A DNA stretch of 64,000 nucleotides, taken from NCBI RefSeq assembly GCF_037893015.1, contig NC_133666.1, positions 624,222,852-624,286,851 of the forward strand, given 5' to 3'. Below are positions 34,205-63,613 of this stretch, one piece after another. This stretch comes from Macrotis lagotis (taxonomy: Eukaryota > Chordata > Mammalia > Peramelemorphia > Peramelidae). The notes beneath the pieces are model-generated. The model did no database searches. It had not been told where the DNA came from and was given only the letters and a program-made list of their open reading frames with translations. The position numbers and the translations under genes are program-made. The first letter of the stretch is position 1. Every line of letters begins with the position of its first letter.

Positions 34205-35360
34205 CCAATGGTGTCAAAATTAACATGGATCCCTGGTAGTTACATATTGACTTAGGTAACTACATATTAACATTATCTGCATTCTTCATTTTGTTAAATA
34301 TTTCTCAATTATCTTTAAATGGACTACCTCTGCTAAATGTAAAATTGGAGCTGGTAGCTCCAATTTAGGTAGCTATCTTCATTATTAGCATTGTGTTTTC
34401 ATAACCACATTTAGGAGCAAAAAAAAAAGTAAGAAATTAGTGAATAAGGCAGAAAAGGATAGTTTAAAAGGTAAGGAGTCATCAGCAAGTAGTGTCACAG
34501 AAGGGAGAAGACTGTCCAAAAGGAAGGGGTAGTAACCATTGTCAATGTTTAGCATGAAGAAGAAAATAATGGGGTGGGGAGGTGGAGCAAGATAATTATA
34601 CTTGGAGAGCTGACATATGCAAGAGAAATTAATCTTCAAATATGGAATTCATGGAAGTTTTACAGTGACCTCAGAGAGCATACCATATTTGTTGGGAGGG
34701 GTTTTCACTAGTATCAGATAACAAGCTTGAAGTGCCAGGAATGCCTTTGCACTTTCCATCAGAGAGAATTAAATGTTCTTTGCAAATGTAATGGGTGGGG
34801 TAGGGAACTGGAAGGTGCTATAGTCCCCCAAGTGGAAGAGGTTGGGAAATCTATTTTCTGAAAGGTATGATGATGTGTAATGGAAGTTCCTTGGAGAAAT
34901 TTGGAGCATGCACAAATGTCTCATAAATGGTTCTAATTTGCAAGCTGTGTCTGATTTGTTGGTTATGAAGCTGAAAGTGAGATGTATTCAAAAGGGCACT
35001 ATGTCTGGGTGTGGGCTTTCTAGGCTTGTTGGTACTGGAGAAGGAAGATGAACTACTGCAGCCCTCCTAGTTAGTGGTGGAGGGGCCTTGAGCCTCCGGA
35101 GTTGGCATGAAGCTGAAAGACCCTAGTGTTGTCTCTGTCCCTTCTGTGTCCACTTGTTTCTAACTGAAGGACCTTGGAAATGGCTACACCTTGTGAATTT
35201 CAAAAGTCAAGGAAACAAGAAAGGACCTGATTTAAATTTAAATTAAATTAAATGGAAGTGGAATTCATAATGAGTTTTCAAGCCAGTCAGTCCAAAATAG
35301 AGACCTCAAGGAGAAAGAGTGGTAATAGCAAGGTAGCCTAGTGATGCTGAGATAGGACTT
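34205..35360. other. Mostly unassigned, with an hAT-like fragment at its start
   Basis: 34205-34320 resembles the repeat at 2645 (TTTTGTTAAATATTTCTCAA). The rest has no recognised gene or repeat. Confidence 0.4.
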
Positions 35361-35377
35361 AATAAAAATGGATTTTT

Positions 35378-35529
35378 TTAGGTTGGTTTTTTTTTGCAAG
35401 GCAAATAGGGTTAAGTGGTTTGCCCAAGGCTACACAGCTAGGTGATTATTAAGTGTCTGAGTCTGGATTTGAACTCAGGTACATCAGACTCCAGGGACGG
35501 TGCTCTATACTGCACCATTTAGCTTCCCC
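35378..35529 (-). repeat. WSINE1-like SINE, left member of a head-to-head pair
   Basis: Preceded by ATAAAAATGGATTTTT (35362-35377), whose reverse complement lies at 35542-35557, not a direct copy. Confidence 0.95.
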
Positions 35530-35557
35530 AACTCAATTCTTAAAAATCCATTTTTAT

Positions 35558-35706
35558 GGGGTGGCTAGGTGGCGCAGTGGATAGAGTACTGGCCCTGGAG
35601 TCAGGAGTACCTGAGTTCAAATCCGGACTCAGACACTTGATAATTACCTTGGGCAAGCCACTTAATCCCATTGCCTTGCAAAAAAAGCCTCCCCCCCCAA
35701 ACCTAA
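35558..35706 (+). repeat. WSINE1-like SINE, right member of a head-to-head pair
   Basis: Followed by AAGAGTTGAGTT (35707-35718), whose near reverse complement lies at 35530-35541. Confidence 0.95.
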
Positions 35707-35718
35707 AAGAGTTGAGTT

Positions 35719-36690
35719 GATATATTTAATTCCATTGTATTCCATATTCCATATTTTATTATATTGCATATTATAGTTAGTATTATATAGCATATTATAT
35801 GTTAGCATATACTGAAAGATCAGCTTACAATAGCTGGCTTCCTTCAATATCTCCTTTCCACCTCTAATTATAACAAAACAAACAAAAAGAGGGCTCAAGG
35901 AGTCCTTTCCTTTTCTTTAAATATCTCCTTAGGGATATGTGGTTATGATATTCCTTCTTTTGTAACAAGAGATAAGCTTTCTTTTTTGTCATAAAAAGTA
36001 CACATTTTTTCTTTACTTGGACCTACCTGCTTTGTAACAAGAACCTTTTTGCTTCCCAAACCCTAACAAATGGTATAAATCTACTTGGATTGTGGGACAT
36101 ACATGCTCATCCACTTGCTGATGGGGTGTTTCCTTGTGAGAGATAATCTCTCTCTCTTGTGCTAGCTTATTGGCCATCAATGAATCCAAGAAAATCTCAT
36201 GCAACAAACTCATCCAGGGCTATGGTGAATTTAAATGGGAATTTGGTGAGAATAATACTATGTAGAAACTGCATTAAGTCTACACTTTTCCCTCAGATTT
36301 TAGGGAGGAATACTTATACTTTTTGTTCTTGCTATATTTTTGTAGTAGTCATTAGTTGAAAAAAACCTAATTAATAAACTGAGAAAACAATTTATACAAT
36401 AATAATATTGTGGAGATTGACAACTTTGAAAGACTCAGTAAATTTGATTAACATCATGAGGAATCACAAATCCAGATTTATGATGAAACCTGCTACCTAC
36501 CTCCTGATAGAGACCAGAGTAACTCAGAGTACACATTAAAGCATATTTCCTTCTCTTTCTTTCTTGATATGGCTAATGCAGGCATTTATTTTGCACTATA
36601 CATAATTGCAAAGCTTTTGTTATTCTAGCCTTCTCAATAGATGGCAGTGTGGGAAGAAGGAAAGAGGAAGAGAATTTGAAAGTGAAAAAT
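35719..36690. other. Unassigned AT-rich stretch
   Basis: A 66-codon minus frame at 36013-36213 shows no known domain; possibly an old element, not called. Confidence 0.4.
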
Positions 36691-36699
36691 TGATTTTAA

Positions 36700-37259
36700 A
36701 AGTACCACTATGGATTAGACACTGTTTTGAGTACCAAGATACAAAGACAAAGAACAACAGCCCCTGATTTCAAGGCACTCAGTCTAATGGAGGAGACAAC
36801 ATGTAAAAAACCATGTGCAAACAAGCTATCTGCAGGACAAATTGAAAATAAACTTCTGAAGAAAGTCACCAGAATTAAGGAGAATCAGAAAATGAGGAAC
36901 TGGAGGCTTCCTTCAAGGATTATTATGCAGAGTGTTATAAAGGTAAAATCAACAGGTCTTGGAAACAGATTGGATATAAGAGAGTAAGGAGTCAAGGATA
37001 GTTAAGGATGACATCTAGGTTTCCAGCCAGGGTAACTGGAAGAATAGTGATGACTTTGGCACTAATATCAGAGTCTGGAAAGGGAAAGGGTTTGGGGGAG
37101 AAAGATAGTGAGCTCAGTTTTGAATATACTGAGTTTAAAATGTCCATTAGGAGACTGAAATTTAGGGCTGGTAAGTAAATTTGGGAATCATCAGCATAGA
37201 AATCATTATTGAATCCTTGGGAGCTGATAAGATCAACAATGCCACAATAGAAGTCTAGT
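36700..37259 (-). repeat. L2 LINE with reverse-transcriptase remnant
   Basis: The minus strand encodes DLISSQGFNNDFYADDSQIY with the YADD catalytic box of L2 reverse transcriptase, then a LSFSPKPFPFPDS stretch. The L2 3' terminus lies at the low end. Confidence 0.88.
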
Positions 37260-37270
37260 GATTTATGCAT

Positions 37271-37389
37271 TTTTTTGAGGCAATCAGGGTTAAGTGACTT
37301 GCCCAGGGTCACACAATTACTAAGTGTCTGAGGTCAGAATTTAAATTCGGTCCTTCTGACTCCAGGTGACTGTGCCACCTAGCTGCCCT
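37271..37389 (-). repeat. CORE-SINE/WSINE1-like, diverged
   Basis: Duplication GATTTATGCAT (37260-37270) and GATTTACACAT (37390-37400). Confidence 0.85.
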
Positions 37390-37423
37390 GATTTACACAT
37401 TTTTTTTTAAAAAGCTAATTGAG

Positions 37424-37561
37424 AGGGAGGCTAGGTGACGAAGTGAATAGAACACTGGCCCTGGAGTCAGGAGTACCTGAGTTCAAATTCAGCCTCAGAC
37501 ACTTAATAATTATCTAGCTGTGTGGCCTTGGGCAAGCCACTTAACCCCATTGCCTCGCAAA
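37424..37561 (+). repeat. WSINE1-like SINE
   Basis: Perfect duplication AAAAAGCTAATTGAG at 37409-37423 and 37562-37576. Confidence 0.95.
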
Positions 37562-37576
37562 AAAAAGCTAATTGAG

Positions 37577-37990
37577 GATAAATGGTTACATGGAATTGGG
37601 GTATTAGTCATAAATTGAACTAGAGATTTGGAGAAAATATGATAGAAACAATGTGGAGCTACTGAAGGGTCTTGAGCAAGGAAGTGATGTGGTTATATCA
37701 AAACTTTAATAATGTCAGTTTGGCAGTCTGCTGGAGAATATGGTGGATGAGGAATATGGCTTGAGGTAGGTATGTTCTAATTGAGGATGTTAATATGGGT
37801 TGAATAGGGAGGATGGTGGTCCTCTTAGTGGAGAGGAGATAGCTGAAGACTATGTAGAGATTATGAATCTGAGTGACTTGAATGAATGTAAGAAAGAAAT
37901 AATGAATGAAAAAACATTAAGTGTTTATTATGAGCTAAACATCATGGAAAGCGCTGGGAATAAAAATAGAATCCCTAGACTGTTCTTGTA
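37577..37990 (-). repeat. L2 LINE fragments
   Basis: GGAGCTACTGAAGGGTCTTG, CAGTTTGGCAGTCTGCTGGA, then an L2 3' end near 37915 (AAGTGTTTATTATGAGC). Confidence 0.7.
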
Positions 37991-37999
37991 TTTGGAAGT

Positions 38000-38230
38000 A
38001 ACCACACATGTACAAACACATATATATGCATACATGGATACATATATATATATATACAGATATGTAATAATATGATTAAATGTGAACATAGTATATAATA
38101 TAACAATGTATTATAAATTATTATATAAGTATATATGCCTTTATAGATATAAATGTAAAATGTGTATGAACATATATTCATATGTTTACAACTGCATACA
38201 TATACATATATGCACACTCATATGCGCACA
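38000..38230. repeat. AT/CA-rich simple-sequence region
   Basis: Degenerate (TA)n and CATATA tracts; open frames here are composition artefacts. Confidence 0.75.
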
Positions 38231-40325
38231 TACATAGACAAATATAGGAATTCCTCTTCCAATGCTTCATCAATAAAATTTTTCCCTCTCAAATGAATAG
38301 AGAGAGTAAGAGTGGTCTTACATATGTTTGCAAATTCTGCTATACTTTCAACAATGCTAGTGAGCTGTAACTGAAAAAAAATAGAATATTTTGCATATAT
38401 AGCTATAGGGCATATAGCTACAGGGCAAATAAAAAGACTCAGAAGTCCTAAGGGTACCACATGGGGTGGATATATGTCTTGGCAGGTTTGATGGCAATGC
38501 CCAGGGTGCTGGAGGGGGGGAATGGTAGGCTAGATGGTCAGACCTGGGGAAACTAAGGATATGGTAGTAGGGCAGATGGTAAGACCTACTGTTCCTCATA
38601 TTCACTGAAGGGGGTAGTAGTTAATGACTTCCAGCTCATGTATTTGGTGTGAGCAGTCATGTTGCTTTTCTCACCTGGTTGCCCCATTGGGTCTTCATAT
38701 TACAGGAGAGAACATATTACATCCAGGATGTACAATATTTAAAACGTCTCTAGTCTTGATTCTTTCAACCCTTTCTTCATGAGAATGAAGAAGGTGAGAA
38801 TTGTGATAATTTTGAGATGGGATAGTAATATAAGTTGCAAGAGATTCCCACTAAAACATCAGCCAGAATTTCCTCAGCCATTTCTAAGGAGTTGAATACT
38901 GCTTGATCAATAGGGTTATAATTCTCTTTAGCTTCAAAAATCTCCACTTTTGATAGTGCTAATTGTTATTTAGTCACTTGTATCTCAGTGGAAAAAGCAA
39001 CATAAAGATCATTTCTTGCATCAATCTGGACACTTTAGGAGCTACCCAAAATGGGGCAGTGTCAGGACTTCTTCGAATTTCTTGGAAGGCTTTTCTTTAG
39101 TTCTTTTAATATTATGGAGATGCCAATATAACACTTGGATTATCTTTGCTCTCAAATCTGCTTCAAGGCCACTGGATTCCTTCCAGCTGCATTACCATTG
39201 CTCATGGAAACTGTTCCATTTGGCTCTAATTCAGACATAGAATGAATGGTTTCCCTAGCTTTTGAAATGTAATGTCTAACATTTTTACAACCCCATTCTG
39301 TAACATCACCAAAGCCTTCAAGAAACAGATGATGATTTCCTCTATTCCTAACTGCCTCAGGCTTCAGCAGGGAAATCTCCACTTATGGGATCTTATAACA
39401 TGATCAGTAGCAAGTTAACCATATTGTTTCCTTCATGGCTATATCACAGGCCATAACAGGAGCTATAAATATAGGATTAGGCTACCCCTTGTTCACTTGT
39501 GGAGCCTGGATATTCTCTCTAGTGAAGTCCCTCTGGTTGGGATGATCCTTCAGGGGCCTCAGTATTCTCTACAATTTTGGAGCCAGAGGAAGGATCTGCT
39601 CTTCCTCCCCTTAGGACCTTATGGCTGTGATCAGTGAAAGGACTATATAGTGTTCTTATCCTGAAACCCTGAACATAATGGAGTTCTTCCTGATGCTTTC
39701 TTTGATCAGCTTTGCTGATCTTCAGCCTATTCCTAGACCTCTTACATGCCTAAGATTACCATCTGTAGAAATCTCTAGATTTCTAGTCCCTGAAATTGCA
39801 GAAATTACAATTAAGCAATACAATGCAGCTTGCTTTTGCAATTAAATATTGTAATAAAGATGGAAATCAGAAAGGTTCCAACCTTATCAATTTTCTAACA
39901 AAAGAATGATATAATGACAAAATCTATCACTCAAGAAATGAGAAAAGGTTCCAGTCACACAATACAAAGAGGAGGAGGATCATTGCAAAACTACAAAACT
40001 GACATCAGATTATCCTGGCTAAGTAAATTCAGCCTTGTATGTATATGAAGTCAGAGCTAAGAAGAGCAGATGGAGAGAGAACAGGAATGATCTTAAAATA
40101 AAACATTAAAAATAACTCCTACTGATTGGGTAGCTATCTCTAACATTTTTAATGCTCCAAGTATCAGCTCTTGCCATTTCTTGTATTTTTTTTTTTTTGG
40201 CCTCATAAAGGAAATGAAATATTATATATAATGAAATAAGGAAAATGAAATATGAAATTGTGGAACAGATAAACAAGAAAAAGGACACAGAGTTCCTTAA
40301 TATTCCCTTTCTTTCATTTGTTTGC
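38231..40325. other. Unassigned stretch with coding-like traces
   Basis: The minus strand around 39100-39170 and 39240-39380 reads protein-like pieces (GLEADLRAKIIQVLYWHLHN; ARETIHSMSELEPNGTVSMS) broken by stops. It could be an old pseudogene or a transposon; family not recognised. Confidence 0.35.
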
Positions 40326-40327
40326 AT

Positions 40328-40468
40328 TTTGGTTTTTGCAAGGCAGTGGGTTAAGTGACTTGCCCAAGGTCACACAGCTAGGTAATTATTATTAAGTGTC
40401 TGAGGCCACATTTGAACTGAGGTCTTCCTGACTCCTGGGCTAGTGCTCTATCCACTTTTCTGCTCCTC
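40328..40468 (-). repeat. WSINE1-like SINE, diverged
   Basis: TTTTTGCAAGGCAGTGGGTT through GTGCTCTATCCACTTTTCTG. Confidence 0.9.
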
Positions 40469-40728
40469 TCCCTTTCTTTTTGGCAGTTCTAATAGCTGTG
40501 GGCAAGCCTAAGGAGAGACTTGCAAATGTGAATGAAGCCTCTGGGACTTTTTCTTTGAATGAGCCTGATTAAACTGGTAAGGCTTTTAGACACATTTGTC
40601 ATTTAAGAGGCTGCTCCTGTCTATCTATCTATAACATTTCCATGACTATCCAGTCCAAACAAAGCAGAAACCATAGGGGTGATGAAAATTAAGATGTTTC
40701 CCCAGTTCCCTTTTTATAAGAAATAATT

Positions 40729-40870
40729 TTTTTTTAGGTTTTTGCAAGGCAAATGGAGTTAAGTGACTTGCCCAAGGCTAGGTAATTATTAAGTGTCTGA
40801 GGTCGGATTTGAATTCAGGTACTCCTGACTCCAGGGCCATGCTCTATCCACTGTGCCACCTAGCCACCCC
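40729..40870 (-). repeat. WSINE1-like SINE
   Basis: Duplication TAAGAAATAATT (40717-40728) and TAAGAAATGATG (40871-40882). Confidence 0.93.
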
Positions 40871-40884
40871 TAAGAAATGATGTT

Positions 40885-41090
40885 TTAAAGCAACATTTGG
40901 ATTGGAACAGTTTTTGCCTTCTTCTGCTTGGGCCTTGAGGTGCATAACTAAGAAGCACATGTGGAAGCTCCTGTAGGGGTATTGTTTCAACATAAGGAAA
41001 AGTTTGCTAATAGAGTATTGTCCCAAATGAAGTGGACTGCCCCAGGAGGTAGAGTTGTCATGTGAAGGAACAGGTTGAGAAGTTATAATT
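40885..41090 (+). repeat. L3/CR1 LINE fragment
   Basis: CATAAGGAAAAGTTTGCTAA, GTCCCAAATGAAGTGGACTG, CCCCAGGAGGTAGAGTTG. Confidence 0.7.
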
Positions 41091-41570
41091 TCTTTTTTTT
41101 GTGCCCAAGACTCAAGCTCTCTGCCCCTGGGGATAAGGTGGCAGAGGCATCAAAGAACTCTTGGGGAATATGTCCACTGGTCTGCTATCTGGCAATTTCC
41201 TACTTTAATTATTCTAGCTAATAAGTGGCTAACTCAGGTTTTCGTTTTTGTTTTTGCATTGTTGAAGGACTTTCAGTTGTTGTCAGAACCCTGAATTTTT
41301 GTGCTTGAGTATAGGGCTCTGCCTGAGAATCTTTTGGATTCCAAGTTTTTATGAGTTTATCCAATAAAGCAAATATGCTTTAGAGAAACATTTTGTCAGC
41401 CTGGTGAAATATGTGGACCCCTTTTTGGAATATTTTTAATTGCATAAAATAAAATATATAGGATAATAAAGGAATTCAGTTGTACATTTATCTAAAAAAA
41501 TTTCATAAAATTCTGGTTAATAACTCCTGCTTTACAGCAACTTTTAAAAGAAAGAAATTACCTGGGATAT
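41091..41570. other. Unassigned stretch
   Basis: Nothing recognised. Confidence 0.45.
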
Positions 41571-41594
41571 ATGGTAATATCTTAAAGCATGCAA

Positions 41595-41880
41595 GATATT
41601 GAAGTGGAATGAGCCTTAGAAGTCACAGAGTCAGGGGCAGCTAGGTGGCACAGTGGATCGAACACTGGCCTTCCAGTCAGGAGTACCAGAGTTCCAATCC
41701 GGCCTCAGACACTTAATAATTATCTAGCTGTGTGGCCCTGGGCAAGCCACTTAACCCCATTGACTTGCAAAAACTAAAAAAAACCCAAAAAAACAAGTCA
41801 CAGAGTCCAACCAACTTCTTTTGCAAATGAGAAAACAGACTGAGTTATGTGATTTGCCCAAAAGTCACACAAGTAATTTG
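41595..41880 (-). repeat. MIR-type element split by a SINE
   Basis: GAATGAGCCTTAGAAGTCAC, then after the SINE AAATGAGAAAACAGACTGAG and TGATTTGCCCAAAAGTCACA. Confidence 0.7.
41633..41794 (+). repeat. WSINE1-like SINE
   Basis: Perfect duplication AAGTCACAGAGTC at 41620-41632 and 41795-41807. Confidence 0.96.
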
Positions 41881-41881
41881 G

Positions 41882-42250
41882 CACTGTAGTGAAAAGTGGG
41901 TAGGATCTAGAGTTGGAAATACCTGGATTCAAATTCTGCCTAGTTGCAAGTCTTTAAGCAAATCACTAACCTCTATAAACCTCAATTTCCTTTTCTGTAA
42001 TGGCAATAAGGTGCCAGAGAGGAGAGTACTGGACCTGAAGTCAGGAAGACCTGAATTCAAATCCAGCTTCATTTACTAGTTGTGTGACCACTGGGCAGGT
42101 CACTTAACCTGCCTTCCTTGGTTTCTTCATCTGTAAAATGGGGTTAATAAAAGTACCAACCTCCCAGAGTTGTTGTGAGGATCAAAAATTTGTAAAATGC
42201 TTTGTGAATCTTAAAGTTCTACATAAATGCTATTTATTATTATTAATGCC
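41882..42250 (+). repeat. Two tandem MIRs
   Basis: First copy to about 42005 (GGAAATACCTGGATTCAAAT), second with TCAGGAAGACCTGAATTCAA, CATCTGTAAAATGGGGTTAA and GTTGTTGTGAGGATCA. Confidence 0.85.
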
Positions 42251-42380
42251 CATGATACTTAACTCATATGGTTGATGAGGTTTAAATGAGAACTGATATT
42301 AAACACCGCCAATTATTAGGTAGCAGAACTGGAATCTGATACTGGGTACATTTGACTCCAAATCCAGTGTTCTTCTGACC

Positions 42381-43453
42381 ATACCATTTTCACTAGTTTT
42401 TTTGGGGGTAGGAGGTGGGGCCAAAGAAAGGTTATTTGTATTGCTATGGTTAGCAGAAGCTAAAGGAAGGAAAGATTAGCAACAGCATCAATATCAGCAA
42501 CAGCAGCTGCCATGGGAGGATAAGTAGTAAGGAAGAATATAGGGGCAGGACAGTTTATTAGGGGATGATGCTCCCCAAGAGTGGGCTAGTTTCCCAAAGG
42601 AAGACAAGCAACCCAACTAGGGAGTGAGTTTTTAAAGGGGCAAGAAGATGAAGTAGCTATGTATAACTTGGTGAGGGCAGTAACATAAATGACCAGAGAC
42701 TTCACTAATCTTTTAACTTCTATTTTCAACTTAATCTAACTTAAATTTTACACAGAACTTTTTTTTTTTATCTTGCCCCTTAATCATTACAATATTGTCT
42801 GAACTGAGATTTGTCCTGGATTCTAAGGGCTTCTGAGACTTTTGGCATCACCCCTGGAGCTGCTTTCAGATGCAGACAATAACTCCAGGATTAGGGAATC
42901 ATTAATAATTTCCTTATTTCCAAATTGCTTCCTAAAATCCACTTTCAGATTCTACCTCCTTTCATCTTTCCTGAACTGTGGAGTCTTTTTTCCTTCCAAA
43001 GTATGTGACTGTTATGGAGTAGTTATATAGGATATGAACTATATAAGTGCATGTAAGCTGGTATGCCTTTAATGGGTAAAGGCAAGTGTCTAAAGCCATG
43101 ATGAGTTGTAGGGCAGATACTATAAGGATATTTTAAGAAAATAGAACCAAGTTCAGATATGCAAAGATAATTGATAAAACCTTCAGAATATTGATAACTA
43201 AAGGTGGCTTCAGAAGAGAAACCAAAAAAACTTAACAGATGAAAATTAACTGTTGAGCAGTCCCTATCAGTAAAATAAATATACGTAACCCTTTGAGGTT
43301 TGCAAAACATCACACACCTTACTGGATGCTCACCCACAAGACTGCATTAACTAACAGGGTTTAAGGAGTGCCATTAGCAGTGAACAAAGAAAAGTCAAGT
43401 CATTGCTGGAGGTGGCTTTGGGGAGGATTTTGTATCCATCTTCAGGCTAAACC
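42381..43453. other. Unassigned stretch
   Basis: A 104-codon minus frame at 43023-43337 has no known domain. Confidence 0.45.
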
Positions 43454-43866
43454 TGTGGGGGCAAAAGTTCTGACTTTTCAGGAACATAGTGCTAAATTAG
43501 TCTAAGCCATAGGCCTCAGTTTCTATTTCTCAAGAATCAGGTGAGCATGAGAACCCGGATCTCCCGATAACCATATTAAGATGTAAACAAAGACAGACCC
43601 TCCTGAAAAGGCTTAGGTACACTCCCCTTCTCTTCAGACCATCAAGTTTGACCAATTGTAAGGGTCAGCAGAAAAGAGGAGGGGGAACGTGGTTTTTTTT
43701 TTTTAACCCTGCTTCAGCTTCTGTAATTTGGCTTTTCCTGCTCTCTCTCTCTCTTAGTTAGGAACTGCCCTGCTTCTTGCAAGAGCCAAATTAAATTTTA
43801 ACTCTTTGCTGCCACTTTGAGAGGACTCTGAATAGTCATTTTGGGTTAGGGTTTCAATACCCCACA
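43454..43866. repeat. LTR-like fossil, probably a solo LTR
   Basis: About 413 bp bounded by TGTGGGG and CCCCACA, the TG...CA inverted ends typical of retroviral LTRs. A pyrimidine tract and a GCCAAATTAAATTTTAAC polyadenylation-like stretch lie in the last third. No internal region or second LTR is seen, and no clear target duplication. It is an old, non-coding remnant; the family is not identified. Confidence 0.4.
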
Positions 43867-44019
43867 CACACCAGAAGAAACCTCAAGAAGGCAAATTGGT
43901 GTTGGCTACTCTTTGATTCTGAGATGTCAATGTGTGTGCAATTCTTAATTCTCAAAGTCCTCTGGGCTCATGAGGTACTTTGCTTACAAATTTGCAATAT
44001 AAGCAGCATGACATTACTT

Positions 44020-44150
44020 GGGTATTAAAGATAGGTAAATAATTAAGAGGGTAAAGTGACTTTCCCTCAGTCACAGAGGTAAGAAGTGTTAGTTAAACCT
44101 TGAATTCTGATCTGCTGATTCCAAGTCCAGAACTCTTCATTATGTCATGC
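44020..44150 (-). repeat. MIR-type fragment
   Basis: GTAAAGTGACTTTCCCTCAG, CTGATTCCAAGTCCAGAACT. Confidence 0.65.
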
Positions 44151-44665
44151 TACTACTGCATGGTATGTAGACAGTTGCTAAAATTACTATTTTCTTCCAC
44201 TTGCTACTCAAAACATACTGATCCAATTTTCAATACCAAAACTGTTTCAAATGAATTCGTGCAACATGCTACCTTTGTCAGCATAAAAATTCCCATGTCT
44301 TTTTCCACCCCCCACAAATTTTCTCATCTAACTTTTCAGATTACTCAAGTCAATTGGAAAAGACCTCTGAGATCAATCAATATCCAAAAAAAAAATTCCC
44401 CTCTATATAATATTCCTGCTTTCATGTGGAGAATCTGATATTTCCTGGGGAAGAATATTTCACTTTGAGGCAACAGAAATTGGAAGGAAATTACTCCTTG
44501 TGCTAATATCTGTTCTATAACATCCTACTACCATTAGTTCTGCTTTCAAGGGCCAAGAAGAATATATTTAATTTCTTCTACATGACAACTCTTCAAATAT
44601 TTCAAGACAGTGGCAATGCCTTCTCATTTCCTCAAGTCCTTTCCCCAGGCTAACATTCTCTGCTC
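44151..44665. other. Unassigned stretch
   Basis: Nothing recognised. Confidence 0.45.
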
Positions 44666-44669
44666 ACAG

Positions 44670-44870
44670 GTCAACAAAAGTTGTGTAAAGGAAAAAACAC
44701 TCGATCAGGATATGGAAGACTTGGGTTCAAATGCCAGGTTTTTCCTTTGTGGCCCTATGCAAGTCACTTCCCATCTTTAGGCCTATTTTTTTCATACATG
44801 AGGGGGATTGAATTATGTTTCCTCAAGTTCCTTTCAGTTCTACATCTTAGGTCCCTTATTCCTCACATGA
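44670..44870 (+). repeat. MIR
   Basis: GAAGACTTGGGTTCAAATGC, TATGCAAGTCACTTCCCATC. Confidence 0.75.
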
Positions 44871-45440
44871 CAGTTTCCAGTTAACCTTTTCTTAATAGAA
44901 AGCAGTTTGTCAGTGTCTCCTCTGAACTAGTATAAAAACAATATTTTATGTGTTGTGTGATAAAGGGAAGAGGACCAAGACCCTATCCTCCCCCCCCCCC
45001 GAACATTATGCCCTATTAATGCAGGCTGAAATCATATTTGCTTTTTCTGGCTACAGAAAATGATTCATATTGAATTTGCAGTACACTAAGAAACTCAGGG
45101 ATTTTTACATGAATTTCAGCTATGTCAGGTCTCATTCATCCTGTGCTCATACAATTGATTTTTTGAACCTACATGCAGAACCTGTTAATTCCTATCTAAT
45201 TTCATCTTTAGAGTTAACCCAGTTTTGGCCTATTGAGATCTTTCTGGATCCTGATTCTTTAATCCAGTGTTCACTGCAGATTTGATAAACATACATCTTC
45301 TATGACTTCTGGTGGAGCTGGAACATTCTCAGGTTCTAATCTCAGGAACCATTTATGTAAACTGAATTAAACAAAAGCATAAGTTGGTTTCAATACACAT
45401 TTGAGCAAAAGAAATCTAGCATTTTTTCTTTAAAGATTAG
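44871..45440. other. Unassigned stretch
   Basis: C run at 44989-45000; otherwise nothing recognised. Confidence 0.45.
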
Positions 45441-45449
45441 TGGAATTGG

Positions 45450-45594
45450 GGGGGGGGGTCATCTAGGTGGTGCAGTGGATAGAGCCCTAGAGTCCAGAAG
45501 ACCTTAGTTCAAATTCTACCTCATTCAATAATTACCTATTGTGTGATCTTGGGCAAGTCATTCAACCCCTCTGCCTTAAATAAATGAAATTTAA
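45450..45594 (+). repeat. Older SINE with AAATAAATG-type tail
   Basis: Head CATCTAGGTGGTGCAGTGG; AAAGATTAG recurs on both sides (near 45434 and 45597). Confidence 0.85.
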
Positions 45595-45740
45595 AAAAAG
45601 ATTAGAGGGGTGAAGAAGGGGAAACTAGGTATAACAATGAGTAGAATATGGGTATTTGTATTAAAGAATGTTCTAAAATTTGATGAAAAGTAAATCTTTA
45701 AATATTATTTGTTTAAAGTTGCTAGTTTCAATAATGAGAC

Positions 45741-45746
45741 TTTATT
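45741..45746 (-). promoter_or_regulatory. Candidate polyadenylation signal of the zinc-finger gene
   Basis: AATAAA on the minus strand, about 370 bp past the stop at 46116. It is the first canonical hexamer I see downstream; use is not shown. Confidence 0.4.
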
Positions 45747-45924
45747 TTTATAAGTGATAAATTAATTTGTAGTTAAATCTGAGAGGCCTTGAGAAGAAAG
45801 TCATTTTTTGAATCTCAGAGAAGGCACGGATACCTCATTGCCACTATGTGGCAATTTACAGAAGTTCTATGATTAATTTTTTAAAGGGTGAAAAAAAAAT
45901 CTAAGTGCTAAATTTGTTGAAAAG

Positions 45925-46115
45925 TCATGAAGTGACAGTTTTCTCACAGTATTTCTCACCACTGTAAACTTTATAATGTAAAATTTAGTATGAGTGCAAA
46001 GAGAACTTTCTCAAATTATATTCAGTGTAATTTTTTCCCTAGTGTGAATTTTGTGATGCTGAATTTAAAATGAGTAAATACAAAGTATTTTTTCATGTGC
46101 ATTATAGTCACAAGA
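45925..46115 (-). pseudogene. Decayed zinc fingers in the 3' UTR
   Basis: Just past the stop, the minus strand still reads finger fragments such as IQHHKIHTREK and a second weak unit, separated by stops. The array was once at least two fingers longer, and an earlier stop turned its end into 3' UTR. Confidence 0.6.

Positions 46116-63613
<17,498 letters not shown>

Noticed and set aside
37800-38217. Tyr/Ile/His-rich frames on both strands
   Set aside because: Produced by degenerate (TA)n and CATATA simple sequence.
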